A stretch of 40,900 nt of DNA from Paludibacter sp. 221 (GTDB lineage Bacteria > Bacteroidota > Bacteroidia > Bacteroidales > Paludibacteraceae), in contig NZ_QVMH01000023.1 of NCBI RefSeq assembly GCF_010501035.1, positions 6,499 through 47,398 on the forward strand, read 5' to 3'. The position numbers and the translations under genes are program-made. Below the pieces are notes generated by a model. It saw only the letters and a program-made list of their open reading frames with translations, did no database searches and was not told the origin of the DNA. The number at the start of each line of letters is the position of its first letter. Position 1 is the first letter of the stretch. Positions 22,146 through 31,100 of this stretch are shown piece after piece.

Positions 22146-24218
22146 CTACATTGCATTATATTCAAGCATAAAACTGAACATTTTATTATTCCATATGGCA
22201 GGGTCAACATTTAATGATTTGATTGATTGTGATGTTACACCTGTTTTACTCATCGTGTCGCTCAACGCCGTAACCAAATCATTTGTTATTCCACCTAAAC
22301 CTGTAAGGCTCAGCACTACCGAAGCAGACGAAAGCGCCAATCCGCCAACCCATTTCAGCGAATTTTTGGTTTTTTCTCTGGAATACCACTCAAATAATCC
22401 TGCCTCCTGCACTACTCTGAGATGGTTGCATAATGCCTCGTCGGTATGAAACGGATATTTTAAAGTTGCATAATTACATTCTTTACCTGACGAGATACGT
22501 CTTACATACTTATTATACTCTTTAAGCATGTCACTTACGGTTTCAAAAGGCAATTGATTAATCGTAGCGCCTCCTGATATAATATGCATATCCTCGCCAA
22601 TAAAGACAACAGGATAATTTTCCGGTATTTTATAAAAACGACATGTTTTTATAGTATCACTACTTTCTATCGTTTTAGTATCCCCACTTTTATTTTCTAC
22701 CGTTTCAATACATTTTGCACGGATCATATTATCCGAAACCGGCTCAATAATAAACTCATTCAATGTATTACAGTTTTTTTTATCCTTTTTCAAATGATCC
22801 TGCAGATGCAAAGCCCCCGACTCTATACCTCTATACAATTCCATGATTGCCTTATTAGCATTAGTGGCAGTAGTATAAAGAAATTGCGGATTAGTTACCT
22901 TATCCAGATAATTTTTCTCAAAGAAGTTTAATTCCGAATCAGAAAGCATATAAATATCCCCATTTGTAAAACGAATAGAGACTTTGTTCTCATCATTCAT
23001 TACAGGAAATTCGAATCTGCTATACAGTTCTTCCGAATAACGGCGGCAGCCACGGTGCATTTCAATACCCGGCTCCTCGTCGTAACGTATATTAAATGCC
23101 CACAAGGGAGATTTATTACCCTTGAACGAATAATCGGCAATCCAAGTACCTTCATGTTTCCGAAGAAATTTCTCATGCTCTCTATCCCGTTTTGAACAAC
23201 GCCCAATCCGCTCATTAACATACTCCAGCCTGTCTTTCGCTCGCAGATAATCTTCACTGTCCTCGCCTATTTTATCCAAATATGACTGTAGATAACTTTG
23301 CGACAAACGCAAAGTCTCCACATTTGTAGAATGAGAGTATATCTTGCCCAATGTTTTTAGGATATCATCTTTTGTTGCGCCAAACTCCAGTGCACGGGTA
23401 AATAACTCCGCCGATTTTTTTCGTTCACCCTTTTTATACAAATCCAATGCTGCTTCATAATACATCCCTGCTATACTTTCGAGTTTAGCTACATCCGAAG
23501 TGCTATTTGTTCCATCAGCATACATAATTACCAATACTTTAGATAAAGGTATCGACACCTCATCATCCCCCGTTGCAACAACGAACTGACGCTTTTGCTT
23601 TTCTATAATTTTACCCTTTATTTCTACAATGCTTTCCTGAGTTGTTTTGCGCCATTTATTCGGAATTGCAAAATTTCTGACAACAACGGTTACTTCATCA
23701 GACAGGTTTTCTTTTTGCAACTCCAACTCTTCTGTCAAAACAGCGATAGCTTCTTCTATCATCGGGTCTTCCTCCAGTATAAGCGCCGGAAATTCTTCTT
23801 CAATTTCAACCAAGATCACACTATCCTCATCTTCTTCCATAGCACGTAAAGCTTCCTCTTCCATCTGCTGAATCAAAGCTATCTCTTTCTCAAGCTCGTC
23901 CACTACAGCCCGTATGCTATCAGTCGAATAATCGTAAGGAACTAAGAGCAGGTATTTTTTATACGACTCCAAAGCCAAACTAACATCCTGATATTCACTA
24001 TCTACCGAGTATAATACACCTAATGCCAAATGAGGCTGTGGCAAATTGGGTACAGCATCAGCTATTTTGTTATAAGTAACAATTGCATCGCCTATACGCT
24101 CCTCGTGTTGAGCTGTTTGAGCCTCGTGAAAAAGTTTAAAAAGCTGTCCCCGGGTAATCTGTGCAAAAGTAGTGCACACAAGAAAAGAAAATATAACAAA
24201 GAGAATAGTTTTTTTCAT
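22146..24218 (-). CDS. Exported TPR protein (first gene of envelope operon)
   Basis: A 690-residue exported protein with signal peptide MKKTILFVIFSFLVCTTFAQ. TPR-like helices occur near residues 25-110 (FHEAQTAQHEERIGDAIVTYNKIADAVPNLPQPHLALGVLY, ALESYKKYLLLVPYD) and 255-330 (YYEAALDLYKKGERKKSAELFTRALEFGA, ILKTLGKIYSHS). An acidic coiled segment (about 120-175, many Glu) lies between. The C-terminal third has beta-rich stretches and one hydrophobic segment (WVGGLALSSASVVLSLTGLGGI, about 630-652) that might be a membrane contact. Function unknown. It heads an operon of four exported proteins; its -7 box is at 24274-24281. Confidence 0.65.
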   Translation of the reverse strand: MKKTILFVIFSFLVCTTFAQITRGQLFKLFHEAQTAQHEERIGDAIVTYNKIADAVPNLPQPHLALGVLYSVDSEYQDVSLALESYKKYLLLVPYDYSTDSIRAVVDELEKEIALIQQMEEEALRAMEEDEDSVILVEIEEEFPALILEEDPMIEEAIAVLTEELELQKENLSDEVTVVVRNFAIPNKWRKTTQESIVEIKGKIIEKQKRQFVVATGDDEVSIPLSKVLVIMYADGTNSTSDVAKLESIAGMYYEAALDLYKKGERKKSAELFTRALEFGATKDDILKTLGKIYSHSTNVETLRLSQSYLQSYLDKIGEDSEDYLRAKDRLEYVNERIGRCSKRDREHEKFLRKHEGTWIADYSFKGNKSPLWAFNIRYDEEPGIEMHRGCRRYSEELYSRFEFPVMNDENKVSIRFTNGDIYMLSDSELNFFEKNYLDKVTNPQFLYTTATNANKAIMELYRGIESGALHLQDHLKKDKKNCNTLNEFIIEPVSDNMIRAKCIETVENKSGDTKTIESSDTIKTCRFYKIPENYPVVFIGEDMHIISGGATINQLPFETVSDMLKEYNKYVRRISSGKECNYATLKYPFHTDEALCNHLRVVQEAGLFEWYSREKTKNSLKWVGGLALSSASVVLSLTGLGGITNDLVTALSDTMSKTGVTSQSIKSLNVDPAIWNNKMFSFMLEYNAM

Positions 24219-24273
24219 ACTGCATCCTTTTTATTAACAAAAACACATCAACCCTACAATAACTTAAGAAATG

Positions 24274-24281
24274 CAAACATA
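24274..24281 (-). promoter_or_regulatory. -7 box of the four-gene envelope operon
   Basis: Reverse-strand TATGTTTG fits TAnnTTTG and lies about 56 nt upstream of the ATG at 24218. No clear TTTG -33 element is seen. Confidence 0.55.
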
Positions 24282-24353
24282 AAGAAAAAAAAATGAATTT
24301 TTAAAGAATTAAAGAAAGAATATAGGATGATTGAAAAAAAAATTAACATAAAA

Positions 24354-25124
24354 TCAATCACATAAGGAGTAAAGGTCGCCGCGGGGATTGATTAACAGAA
24401 CAGGAACAAGGGATTTTTTTACTAAGTGTTGCTCTTTCGGGCCAAAGAGGATGTCGTCCAGCCCGTAATCGCGCGAGGCAGAAAGCAGCACAATATCGTA
24501 ATTCTGTTTTTCAGCTTCTGAAACACTCTCTTTCTCTATTTTGAAGCTATCGGACTTTGCTACCTCAAGCGTATAGTTCAGTTTGAATTTATCAAACAAC
24601 TGCATCATTTTGTCGGCGGTAGTTCTTGCCTTTGAGCCATAATCGTTTGCAAGCAGGAGGGTAATTTGCGATTGGCAGAAACGCCCGAACGCAGAGGCAA
24701 ACTGGGCTTTTTCATATTCCTCTTCCAGAAATGTAACGGGAACCAACACTTTTTTCAAGTCGAGCGGCGAAAAAGACTCTTTATACAGCAAATAAGGAAT
24801 GCGTAGTCCACGGCAGGCGGTAAGGTATTTCTGAATAAATTGAGAACGGTTATCAGCCAGTTGCAGAAAAAGGAAAGAGGCTTCTATCTCTTCGCAAACT
24901 TGGGATAATTCGCTTAATTTATTCTCCCTGACAAAAATCTTTGTATCGGGCAAGTTTTCACTCTCAAGAAATAAACGCAGTTCATCCATCAAAATCGGAA
25001 TACGGTTTCCATCTTCAACAAACAGCAACACCCCGAACTCTTTTTTCAAAGATACGGACAATGCGAACGCACTTTGCAGCATGCTCTTTGCCGTTCCGGT
25101 ATGTTGAATGAAAGTAAGAATCAT
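24354..25124 (-). CDS. Universal stress protein-like protein
   Basis: A 256-residue cytoplasmic protein made of two Usp-like alpha/beta halves: N-terminal ILTFIQHTGTAKSMLQSAFALSVSLKKEFGVLLFVED, and C-terminal KKVLVPVTFLEEEYEKAQFASAFGRFCQSQITLLLAND ... YDIVLLSASRDYGLDDILFGPKEQHLVKKSLVPVLLI. The usual ATP-binding motif GxxGx9G(S/T) is not preserved (FGPKEQHLVKKSLVPVLL stands in its place), so ATP binding is doubtful. The role in stress responses is an inference from the fold. It lies next to murF-alr in the same orientation, but with 293 bp of repeats in between. Confidence 0.75.
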   Translation of the reverse strand: MILTFIQHTGTAKSMLQSAFALSVSLKKEFGVLLFVEDGNRIPILMDELRLFLESENLPDTKIFVRENKLSELSQVCEEIEASFLFLQLADNRSQFIQKYLTACRGLRIPYLLYKESFSPLDLKKVLVPVTFLEEEYEKAQFASAFGRFCQSQITLLLANDYGSKARTTADKMMQLFDKFKLNYTLEVAKSDSFKIEKESVSEAEKQNYDIVLLSASRDYGLDDILFGPKEQHLVKKSLVPVLLINPRGDLYSLCD

Positions 25125-25145
25125 AAAGCCTGTAAATATTTATTC

Positions 25146-25385
25146 TTTTTAAACACGGAGATACGGATTTAATTATTAGTTATTAATGTTTAATTATTAG
25201 TTTTTTAAACACGGGGACACTAAGACACGGGGACATTAATTATTAATGGTTAATTATTAGTTATTATTTAGAGATAAGGAGTAAGAGGCAAGTAAGTAAC
25301 TTTATACTTTTTCCTTTCACCTTTTTCCTCATTCTTATTTCTTTTGTCTTGATTCTTGGCTCTTGATTCTTGGCTCTTGGTTCTT
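25146..25385. repeat. Inverted copy of the repeat at 1-195
   Basis: Two tandem units (25146-25200 and 25201-25260), each consisting of a 'tttttaaacacgg.gacac' word and a TTAATTATTAGTTATTAATG-type stretch, are followed by AAGTAACTTTATACTTT, CCTTTCACCTTTTTCCTCATTC and two or more CTTGATTCTTGGCT units. In reverse complement this is the order found at 1-195. The bases 40867-40900 begin a further copy. No gene lies in 25125-25417. Confidence 0.85.
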
Positions 25386-25417
25386 TAATCTATTTAAGTC
25401 CGCAGATTTCAGTCTCC

Positions 25418-27877
25418 TTATTCCTGAAAATAAACCCTTTTCACCCGTCGGGAAACGCCGGTAAGCACTTCGTAAGGTATAGTTTTCATCCACGAAGCCA
25501 CTTCCGATACTGTGATGTTATCTCCGAAAATCTCCACATTATCACCTTCTTGCGCATCAATTCCGCTTATATCCACCATGCTCAAATCCATACAGATGTT
25601 ACCTATCAGTTTGGCACGCTTACCGTTGATGAACACCTCACCTACGCCGTTTCCCAACCTGCGGTCGAACCCATCGGCATACCCGATTGGGAGTATGGCA
25701 ATACGGCTATCTTTTTTCACCACTCCCTTGCGGCTGTATCCTACCGTTTCGCCCGCTTTTATTTCTTTTATCTGGAGAATAATGGTTTTAAGCGAGCAAA
25801 CCTGTTTCAAACCACTACCGGGCAATGCGCTCACCCCATAATGCCCTATGCCGAGGCGCACCATATCAAACTGATACTCAGAAAAACGCTCGATGCCCGA
25901 CGAGTTAAGTATATGCCGCATAATGTATTGTGGAAATGCGTTGGAAATACGGTCGGCACACGAGATGAAAACCTCGGCTTGCCGGCGGGTAAAATCGTCG
26001 AAACGAGCCTCGTCGGCCCCTGCCAAGTGCGAAAACACCGAGCGCACTTTTAATTGGGTTTGACTTTTCAGCCTTTCGATAAGCGTGTCAATATCTTCCG
26101 GCGCGAAACCCAAACGGTGCATTCCGCTGTCTATCTTTATATGCACGGGATAATCGGTGATACCCGCTTTTTCGGCATACGCAATGAAAGACTCAAGCAA
26201 GCGGAAACTGTATATCTCAGGCTCGAGCTTATTATCGAAAATAAGCCCGAAGCTGCCTTGTTCGGGATTCATCACCACTATCGGAATCCTGATTCCCTCG
26301 CGCCGCAGTTCTACCCCTTCGTCGGCTACGGCCACAGCCAGATAGTCGCAATGATGATGTTGTAGCGTACGTGCTACCTCTACCGAGCCACTGCCGTATG
26401 CAAATGCTTTCACCATGCTCATTATCTTTGTTTCGGGGCGGAGCTTTGAGCGGAAGTAGTTCAGGTTATCCACCAACGCGTTCAGGTTTACTTCCAACAC
26501 CGTTTCGTGAGCTATCAGCTCCAACCGTGCGGAAATATCTTCGAAATGAAATACCCGTGAGCCTTTGAGCAAAATCAATTCATTTTGGAACTGACCGAAT
26601 AACGATGATTTCAGAAATTCCTCCGTACTTAAATAAAAGCGGGTGTCAAGCCCCTCGAATTTGTCGGCATATTTTGTAATCTCGCTGCCTATACCCACAA
26701 GGCGGCTGATATTCTTACTTTTTACCAAATCGGCTACCCGTCGGTAGAGTTCGGCAGAAGTAAGCCCGCTCTGCATAATATCCGAGAGGATAAGCGTACG
26801 CGAAAGATTCTTTACCGTAGCCTGCTGGGTCATAAAATCGAGCGCAATGCTCAGCGAGTTGATGTCAGAGTTGTAACTATCGTTTATTATGAGGCATCCC
26901 CTGATACCCTCTTTCACTTCCATGCGCATAGCCACAGTTTCGAGGCGCGACACACGCCAAGCTATCTCCTCTGTGCCGATACCCATATAGAGCATGAGTA
27001 CAATGCAGTGCATGGCATTTTCGAGCGAAGCATCGTCGGTAAACGGGATAGTAGCCTTAAACTCCGACTGCTTGTATCGAAGGGATATTTGCGTGTTATC
27101 ATTCGTTTTGTCAACGCTCAACACATGTACCACAGCATCCTTATCGCTACCCCACGAAAACAAACCCGCCTGGATACCCGCCTGGACTATAGCAATATCC
27201 AGCAGCTTATTGTCCTTATTGTATATCAGAGTTTCAGAGTTAGCAAAGAGCTTCAGTTTTTCCTGTGCTTTCTGCTTCAGACTGACAAAGTTCTCCTGAT
27301 GGGCGTCTCCAAGATTGGTAAAAATGCCAATGGTAGGATTCAGTATTTTTTGTAACCGCTCCATCTCGCCCGTTTCGGAAATTCCGGCTTCAAAAATTCC
27401 CAGTTCCGTACCTTCATTAAGCCCCCATACCGAAAGCGGAACGCCTATCTGCGAGTTGTAACTACGTGGCGAGCGTGTAATGTTATAATCGCCGTGCAAC
27501 AGTTGGTACAGCCATTCTTTTACAATAGTTTTGCCGTTGCTGCCCGTTATGCCCACTACCGGAATGTGAAAAAACGCACGATGTACAGCCGCCAGGTGCT
27601 GCAACGCCTCCATAACGTCCTCTACCTGTAAAAACACCGCATCAGCAAGGGCGTTGAACTCCGGCAAAATCTTACTTACCACAAAGTAGCGTAAATTCTG
27701 ATTGTAAAGCTCCACGATATAACGATGCCCGTCGTTACGCTTCGTCTCGATAGCGAAAAACAAACTCCCCGCCGGAAACGAAAGCGAACGGCTGTCGGTC
27801 AGCAGCCAGTTAATCACAACATCGGGCACATCGTCCGTTTTTGCCCCAATCAGAGTACATATAGTATTTAGTTTCAT
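25418..27877 (-). CDS. murF-alr: Bifunctional MurF ligase / alanine racemase
   Basis: A fusion of UDP-N-acetylmuramoyl-tripeptide:D-alanyl-D-alanine ligase (about 1-455) and PLP-dependent alanine racemase (about 456-819). The Mur ligase ATP loop is GITGSNGKT (residues 109-117, Lys116); NDSYNSDINSL and LGDAHQENF lie in its central domain. In the racemase part the PLP lysine is Lys490 (MVKAFAYGSG), and the C-terminal motif LPIGYADGFDRRLGNG carries the catalytic Tyr. Making D-alanine and using D-Ala-D-Ala in one protein is a known Bacteroidetes arrangement. The ATG at 27877 gives the family-like MKLNTICTLIGA; the frame is open to 27925 but the extension (MSYTYLCYHRKNAAEF) is not family-like. Confidence 0.95.
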   Translation of the reverse strand: MKLNTICTLIGAKTDDVPDVVINWLLTDSRSLSFPAGSLFFAIETKRNDGHRYIVELYNQNLRYFVVSKILPEFNALADAVFLQVEDVMEALQHLAAVHRAFFHIPVVGITGSNGKTIVKEWLYQLLHGDYNITRSPRSYNSQIGVPLSVWGLNEGTELGIFEAGISETGEMERLQKILNPTIGIFTNLGDAHQENFVSLKQKAQEKLKLFANSETLIYNKDNKLLDIAIVQAGIQAGLFSWGSDKDAVVHVLSVDKTNDNTQISLRYKQSEFKATIPFTDDASLENAMHCIVLMLYMGIGTEEIAWRVSRLETVAMRMEVKEGIRGCLIINDSYNSDINSLSIALDFMTQQATVKNLSRTLILSDIMQSGLTSAELYRRVADLVKSKNISRLVGIGSEITKYADKFEGLDTRFYLSTEEFLKSSLFGQFQNELILLKGSRVFHFEDISARLELIAHETVLEVNLNALVDNLNYFRSKLRPETKIMSMVKAFAYGSGSVEVARTLQHHHCDYLAVAVADEGVELRREGIRIPIVVMNPEQGSFGLIFDNKLEPEIYSFRLLESFIAYAEKAGITDYPVHIKIDSGMHRLGFAPEDIDTLIERLKSQTQLKVRSVFSHLAGADEARFDDFTRRQAEVFISCADRISNAFPQYIMRHILNSSGIERFSEYQFDMVRLGIGHYGVSALPGSGLKQVCSLKTIILQIKEIKAGETVGYSRKGVVKKDSRIAILPIGYADGFDRRLGNGVGEVFINGKRAKLIGNICMDLSMVDISGIDAQEGDNVEIFGDNITVSEVASWMKTIPYEVLTGVSRRVKRVYFQE

Positions 27878-27905
27878 AAATTCCGCAGCATTTTTTCTAT
27901 GGTAA

Positions 27906-27913
27906 CAAAGGTA
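27906..27913 (-). promoter_or_regulatory. -7 box of murF-alr
   Basis: Reverse-strand TACCTTTG fits TAnnTTTG and lies 28 nt upstream of the ATG at 27877. Two further CAAAGGTA words at 28083-28100 resemble it but are far from the gene. Confidence 0.55.
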
Positions 27914-27925
27914 AGTATATGACAA

Positions 27926-28186
27926 AATTTAAATCATACCCAATACCTTGCTGAAAATCAATATTTTTTAGCCAACTGAAATCGTCTACTTCCTTTTGCC
28001 TTGATGCAAAAGGAACAAAAACTAATTTCATTGAAGCGTCTATAACAGATTGGAGAAACATTCGATATATTTTGCCATGTACAAAGGTAACAAAGGTACA
28101 AAAATACTTATAATTCTATTACCTACTTTTAGTTCGATTATTGTATTTTATTTCCATAAAAATCAATTTTTATCAACCAAATACCG
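27926..28186. other. Divergent intergenic space with hairpin
   Basis: No gene is visible. A perfect 9-bp hairpin (TCCTTTTGC-CTTGAT-GCAAAAGGA, 27991-28014) resembles a hairpin word common in Bacteroidetes intergenic DNA. Direct repeats of ACAAAGGTA occur at 28082-28100. Confidence 0.5.
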
Positions 28187-28194
28187 TATTTTTG
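28187..28194 (+). promoter_or_regulatory. -7 box upstream of the 36-residue repeat protein
   Basis: TATTTTTG fits TAnnTTTG and lies 58 nt before the ATG at 28253. Confidence 0.5.
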
Positions 28195-28252
28195 CGTTCT
28201 ACTATGTGCCGTTTTGCAAACGGAGTATGTGCAAAATAAAAACTACTGAGTT

Positions 28253-29884
28253 ATGAAAATATCCTTTCTTCTTAAGTTGGCTTTGATAATCACTTTAATC
28301 CATCACATACAGGTGCTCTCTGCACAAGAAGCAAATCCGATGACAAGAACAGTACTCTACCTGATGGGGCCATACGAGGAGATATACATGGATGAGTATT
28401 TTGCCGAAAGCACGTTGAAAGGCAATAAATATGCGCTCATTACGCGCAATACAATTTTTGACGAACGCTACTTCATCTTCAACGGGGATACTATCGCCAC
28501 CACAAATACCAATTTTAAAAATGCCGATACGCAAACCTTTGATTTTGCTTACCTCGAACCTACCGAGAAAAAAGGATACTCCTTTGCATATTACGTAAAA
28601 GGAGATGACGACGAGTCGTATGCGTTTATCAACCTGCGGGGAACGGAAGAAGGGCCTTTTGAAGATATAGGCAAAAACTTTTCGGAAGAAAAATACTCCT
28701 ACAAGCTGGCCGGACGATGGTACGAGAAAAACGGGGAACGGATATATGGGCCTTTTAAGGGAGGAGTGCCCGAAAAATACACTTCGACAGGCATGTATGC
28801 CTTCAATTTTTACGAAAACAAAGAATGGTATGCCAATATAAACGGACAGGTAGAAGGCCCGTACGAATACTGTTATATGCCGTCGCTTACCGAAAGCGGA
28901 AACTATGCCTATACGTACAAGGAAAACAGAAAATGGCACGTAAATGTAAACGGGCATACAAGGGGAGGATATGAAGATTGCTACCCGCAAACCCTGACCG
29001 GAAGCGGAAAATTTGCATATTGCTATAAGGAAAACGGCAAATGGTATGTCAATATCAATTCGACAATAATGGGGCCGTACGAAGATTGCTACACACCTAC
29101 ACTCACCGAAAGCGGAAATTATGCCTACTGCTACAAAGAGGACAACGGATGGTACGCAAGCATAAACGAGCTTATCATAGGCCCGTACGAAGATTGCTAC
29201 ATATCAGCCCTTACAAGCAACGGCAACTATGCATACAGCTACAAGGAAAACGGCCAATGGCACGTAACAATAAACGGAATAATAATGGGCCCGTACGAAG
29301 ACTGTTACTCGCTGGCACTTACCCGAAAAGGAGACTACGCCTACAACTATAAGGAGAACGGAAAGTATTATGCCAACGTCAACGGGCAAATAATGGGGTC
29401 GTACGAGCATTGCTCCTCGCCTATACTGAACGAAAACGGCAGCTATATGTACAGTTATGAGGAAAACGAACGTTTTTACATCAACGTTAACGGACAGGCA
29501 GCAGGGCCTTATTACCGTATATTCTCGCTCAAACTCGACAATAATGACGATTATGAGGCGATATACCGCAAAAAGCAAAACGACAGCTATACTTACCGGA
29601 ACAAAAACGGAACAGAAACGGTTTTAGGAAAGTTCGGCTATGGTTATTTTAACAGCTATAAAGATTACGAACTGGAATTTTACAGCCCCGACAGGCAGCA
29701 CTCGTTTTTCTCGAACTACAAATATAAATATGTAGTGATAGACGGTAAAAGAATAGGATTTTCACCTGCCCTGCGCGCATGGTACGACGAAGCGAAAAAC
29801 GCCTTTGTCTGGAACTCAATAGAAGATAAAGAAATAGTGATGTACGAGTACTCCCTAAGCACTTTTGTCGCACCGGATTTGTAA
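28253..29884 (+). CDS. Exported protein with seven 36-residue aromatic repeats
   Basis: A 543-residue exported protein with signal peptide MKISFLLKLALIITLIHHIQVLSAQ. From residue 202 it contains about seven tandem repeats of exactly 36 residues (starts 202, 238, 274, 310, 346, 382, 418) with the pattern G-P-Y-E-D-C-Y...L-T..G-N-Y-A-Y-x-Y-K-E-N-x-x-W-Y-x-N-I-N-G. This resembles secreted WG-type or beta-propeller-like repeats of Bacteroidetes, but no known family is certain. The first and last repeats are diverged and the middle ones nearly identical, so recent duplication or conversion is likely. The final codons and the stop are formed by a palindromic repeat at 29871-29891. A lysozyme-fold gene follows 87 nt later. 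Confidence 0.7.
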   Translation: MKISFLLKLALIITLIHHIQVLSAQEANPMTRTVLYLMGPYEEIYMDEYFAESTLKGNKYALITRNTIFDERYFIFNGDTIATTNTNFKNADTQTFDFAYLEPTEKKGYSFAYYVKGDDDESYAFINLRGTEEGPFEDIGKNFSEEKYSYKLAGRWYEKNGERIYGPFKGGVPEKYTSTGMYAFNFYENKEWYANINGQVEGPYEYCYMPSLTESGNYAYTYKENRKWHVNVNGHTRGGYEDCYPQTLTGSGKFAYCYKENGKWYVNINSTIMGPYEDCYTPTLTESGNYAYCYKEDNGWYASINELIIGPYEDCYISALTSNGNYAYSYKENGQWHVTINGIIMGPYEDCYSLALTRKGDYAYNYKENGKYYANVNGQIMGSYEHCSSPILNENGSYMYSYEENERFYINVNGQAAGPYYRIFSLKLDNNDDYEAIYRKKQNDSYTYRNKNGTETVLGKFGYGYFNSYKDYELEFYSPDRQHSFFSNYKYKYVVIDGKRIGFSPALRAWYDEAKNAFVWNSIEDKEIVMYEYSLSTFVAPDL

Positions 29885-29920
29885 TCCGGTGATGTAATAA
29901 TAGCGGATTTTAAAATCCGC
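29871..29920. repeat. Two GGATT/AATCC palindromes, one over a stop codon
   Basis: CACCGGATT-TGT-AATCCGGTG (29871-29891) overlaps the end of the upstream gene: codons Pro-Asp-Leu and TAA come from it. GCGGATTTTAAAATCCGC (29903-29920) follows. Both belong to the family described at 35362-35442 and 38821-38961. Confidence 0.9.
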
Positions 29921-29971
29921 AGATGATACAAACCGATTCAGTAACTAAACAGGCTTTCAAAAAATTCACGA

Positions 29972-30658
29972 ATGACAAAGCACATCTGCTTATTGCTGCT
30001 GATGCTGTTTACAAACACCGCTTTTGCATCGCATCCATACGCACGTCAGTACCAGTATGAATGTGACAAGGCGTTAAAATTTTACACGGAAAACAAAAAC
30101 CTTTTCAGAAAAGCCGCCGAAAAAACCAACCTCAGTCCGGCATTTCTTTTTGCCATTGTAGCACCCGAAATCACACAATACCACCACCTGAGCGACAAGA
30201 TAGAAACCTATTCCTTAAAAGTTTTCTATGTACAAAGAGGCAAGGAATATTCCGACTTTTCTATCGGCTGCTTCCAGATGAAGCCTTCTTTTGTTGAGCA
30301 ACTTGAAAACGATTTGTTACTGCACGATGATTTACTCCCTTTATATGAAAATTGCTTATTTAAAGACGCAGATTCACGCGAAGCCCGTGTGGAACGTATA
30401 GAAAGGCTATCGTCGGCCGAGTGGCAAACGGAATATCTTGCTCTGTTTTGCCACCTGCTTTCAAAACGCTTCGCCGGAAAGACTTTTCGCACAGAAAAAG
30501 AAAAACTGCAATTTTATGCCACCGCCTACAACTCAGGACTTCAACGAACGGAAGAAGAAATAGAAAACATATCGAAAAAATCGCTATTTCCCCGTTTCTC
30601 CCCCACAAAGCACAGCTATGCCGGCATAGCCTATTGGTTTTACAGCCAAACCATGTAG
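29972..30658 (+). CDS. Small exported lysozyme-fold (SLT-like) protein
   Basis: A 228-residue exported protein with signal peptide MTKHICLLLLMLFTNTAFA. It reads as a soluble lytic transglycosylase-like domain. The candidate catalytic Glu lies in LSPAFLFAIVAPEITQYHHLSD (near residue 70, where classical SLT has ES-x-F). The later SIGCFQMKPSFVEQLE corresponds to the 'SxGLMQxxP' strand, and FYATAYNSGL to the 'A-Y-N-x-G' motif. It would cleave or bind peptidoglycan in the periplasm; the unusual motif around the Glu leaves activity uncertain. It follows the repeat protein in the same orientation. Confidence 0.75.
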   Translation: MTKHICLLLLMLFTNTAFASHPYARQYQYECDKALKFYTENKNLFRKAAEKTNLSPAFLFAIVAPEITQYHHLSDKIETYSLKVFYVQRGKEYSDFSIGCFQMKPSFVEQLENDLLLHDDLLPLYENCLFKDADSREARVERIERLSSAEWQTEYLALFCHLLSKRFAGKTFRTEKEKLQFYATAYNSGLQRTEEEIENISKKSLFPRFSPTKHSYAGIAYWFYSQTM

Positions 30659-30777
30659 GAGACGAAAAATCGCATTTTAACTCCCCCCGAATTACAAATT
30701 CGCAAGGGCTACCTTACAATTCGTAATATAATAATAAGGTAATAAGGTGGGGTTACTTCTACTTATGTAATTACTAA

Positions 30778-30969
30778 GAGGTTGTTTAAATTTTACTCGC
30801 AAGATAAATTTTGGTAATTTTTTAGGGAAATTTTGACTTCATTTTACGATTTTAGCGGGCTAAATGAGTAAAATGGAAGGTGAAATTTCACAAAAAAGGA
30901 CATAATTTATTGCGAAAAAGATATATTCTAAACTGTAATAATTTCTTTGTGGAAAATTTAAACAACCTC
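30778..30969. mobile_element. 192-bp MITE with TAA target duplication
   Basis: The ends are inverted repeats of 17 bp (GAGGTTGTTTAAATTTT on the left, its complement on the right) flanked on both sides by TAA (30775-30777 and 30970-30972). Nothing is encoded inside. A three-base TnA-type duplication is characteristic of the IS5/IS1031 group, so a transposase of that kind elsewhere in the genome probably moves it. Confidence 0.8.
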
Positions 30970-31100
30970 TAAGGTTTCCCAGTAAAATAATTGATAAAAA
31001 CCTTATTTTCAACCAATAACCTTAGTAACTGATACAATCTACCAATAATAACCTTATTACCTTATTTGGGGCAGTAATAATTTGGTAGTTGGTACTGTAA

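Noticed and set aside
25370-26053. 227-codon frame on the plus strand opposite murF-alr
   Set aside because: Lies entirely antisense to the conserved racemase domain, begins in repeat DNA; a shadow frame.
28082-28100. Tandem CAAAGGTA words as extra reverse-strand promoters for murF-alr
   Set aside because: They resemble -7 boxes in reverse, but are more than 200 nt from the start codon and a better-placed box exists at 27906-27913.
30421-30726. 101-codon frame overlapping the end of the SLT-like gene
   Set aside because: Another frame of the SLT-like gene running into repeats; residue pattern is not protein-like.
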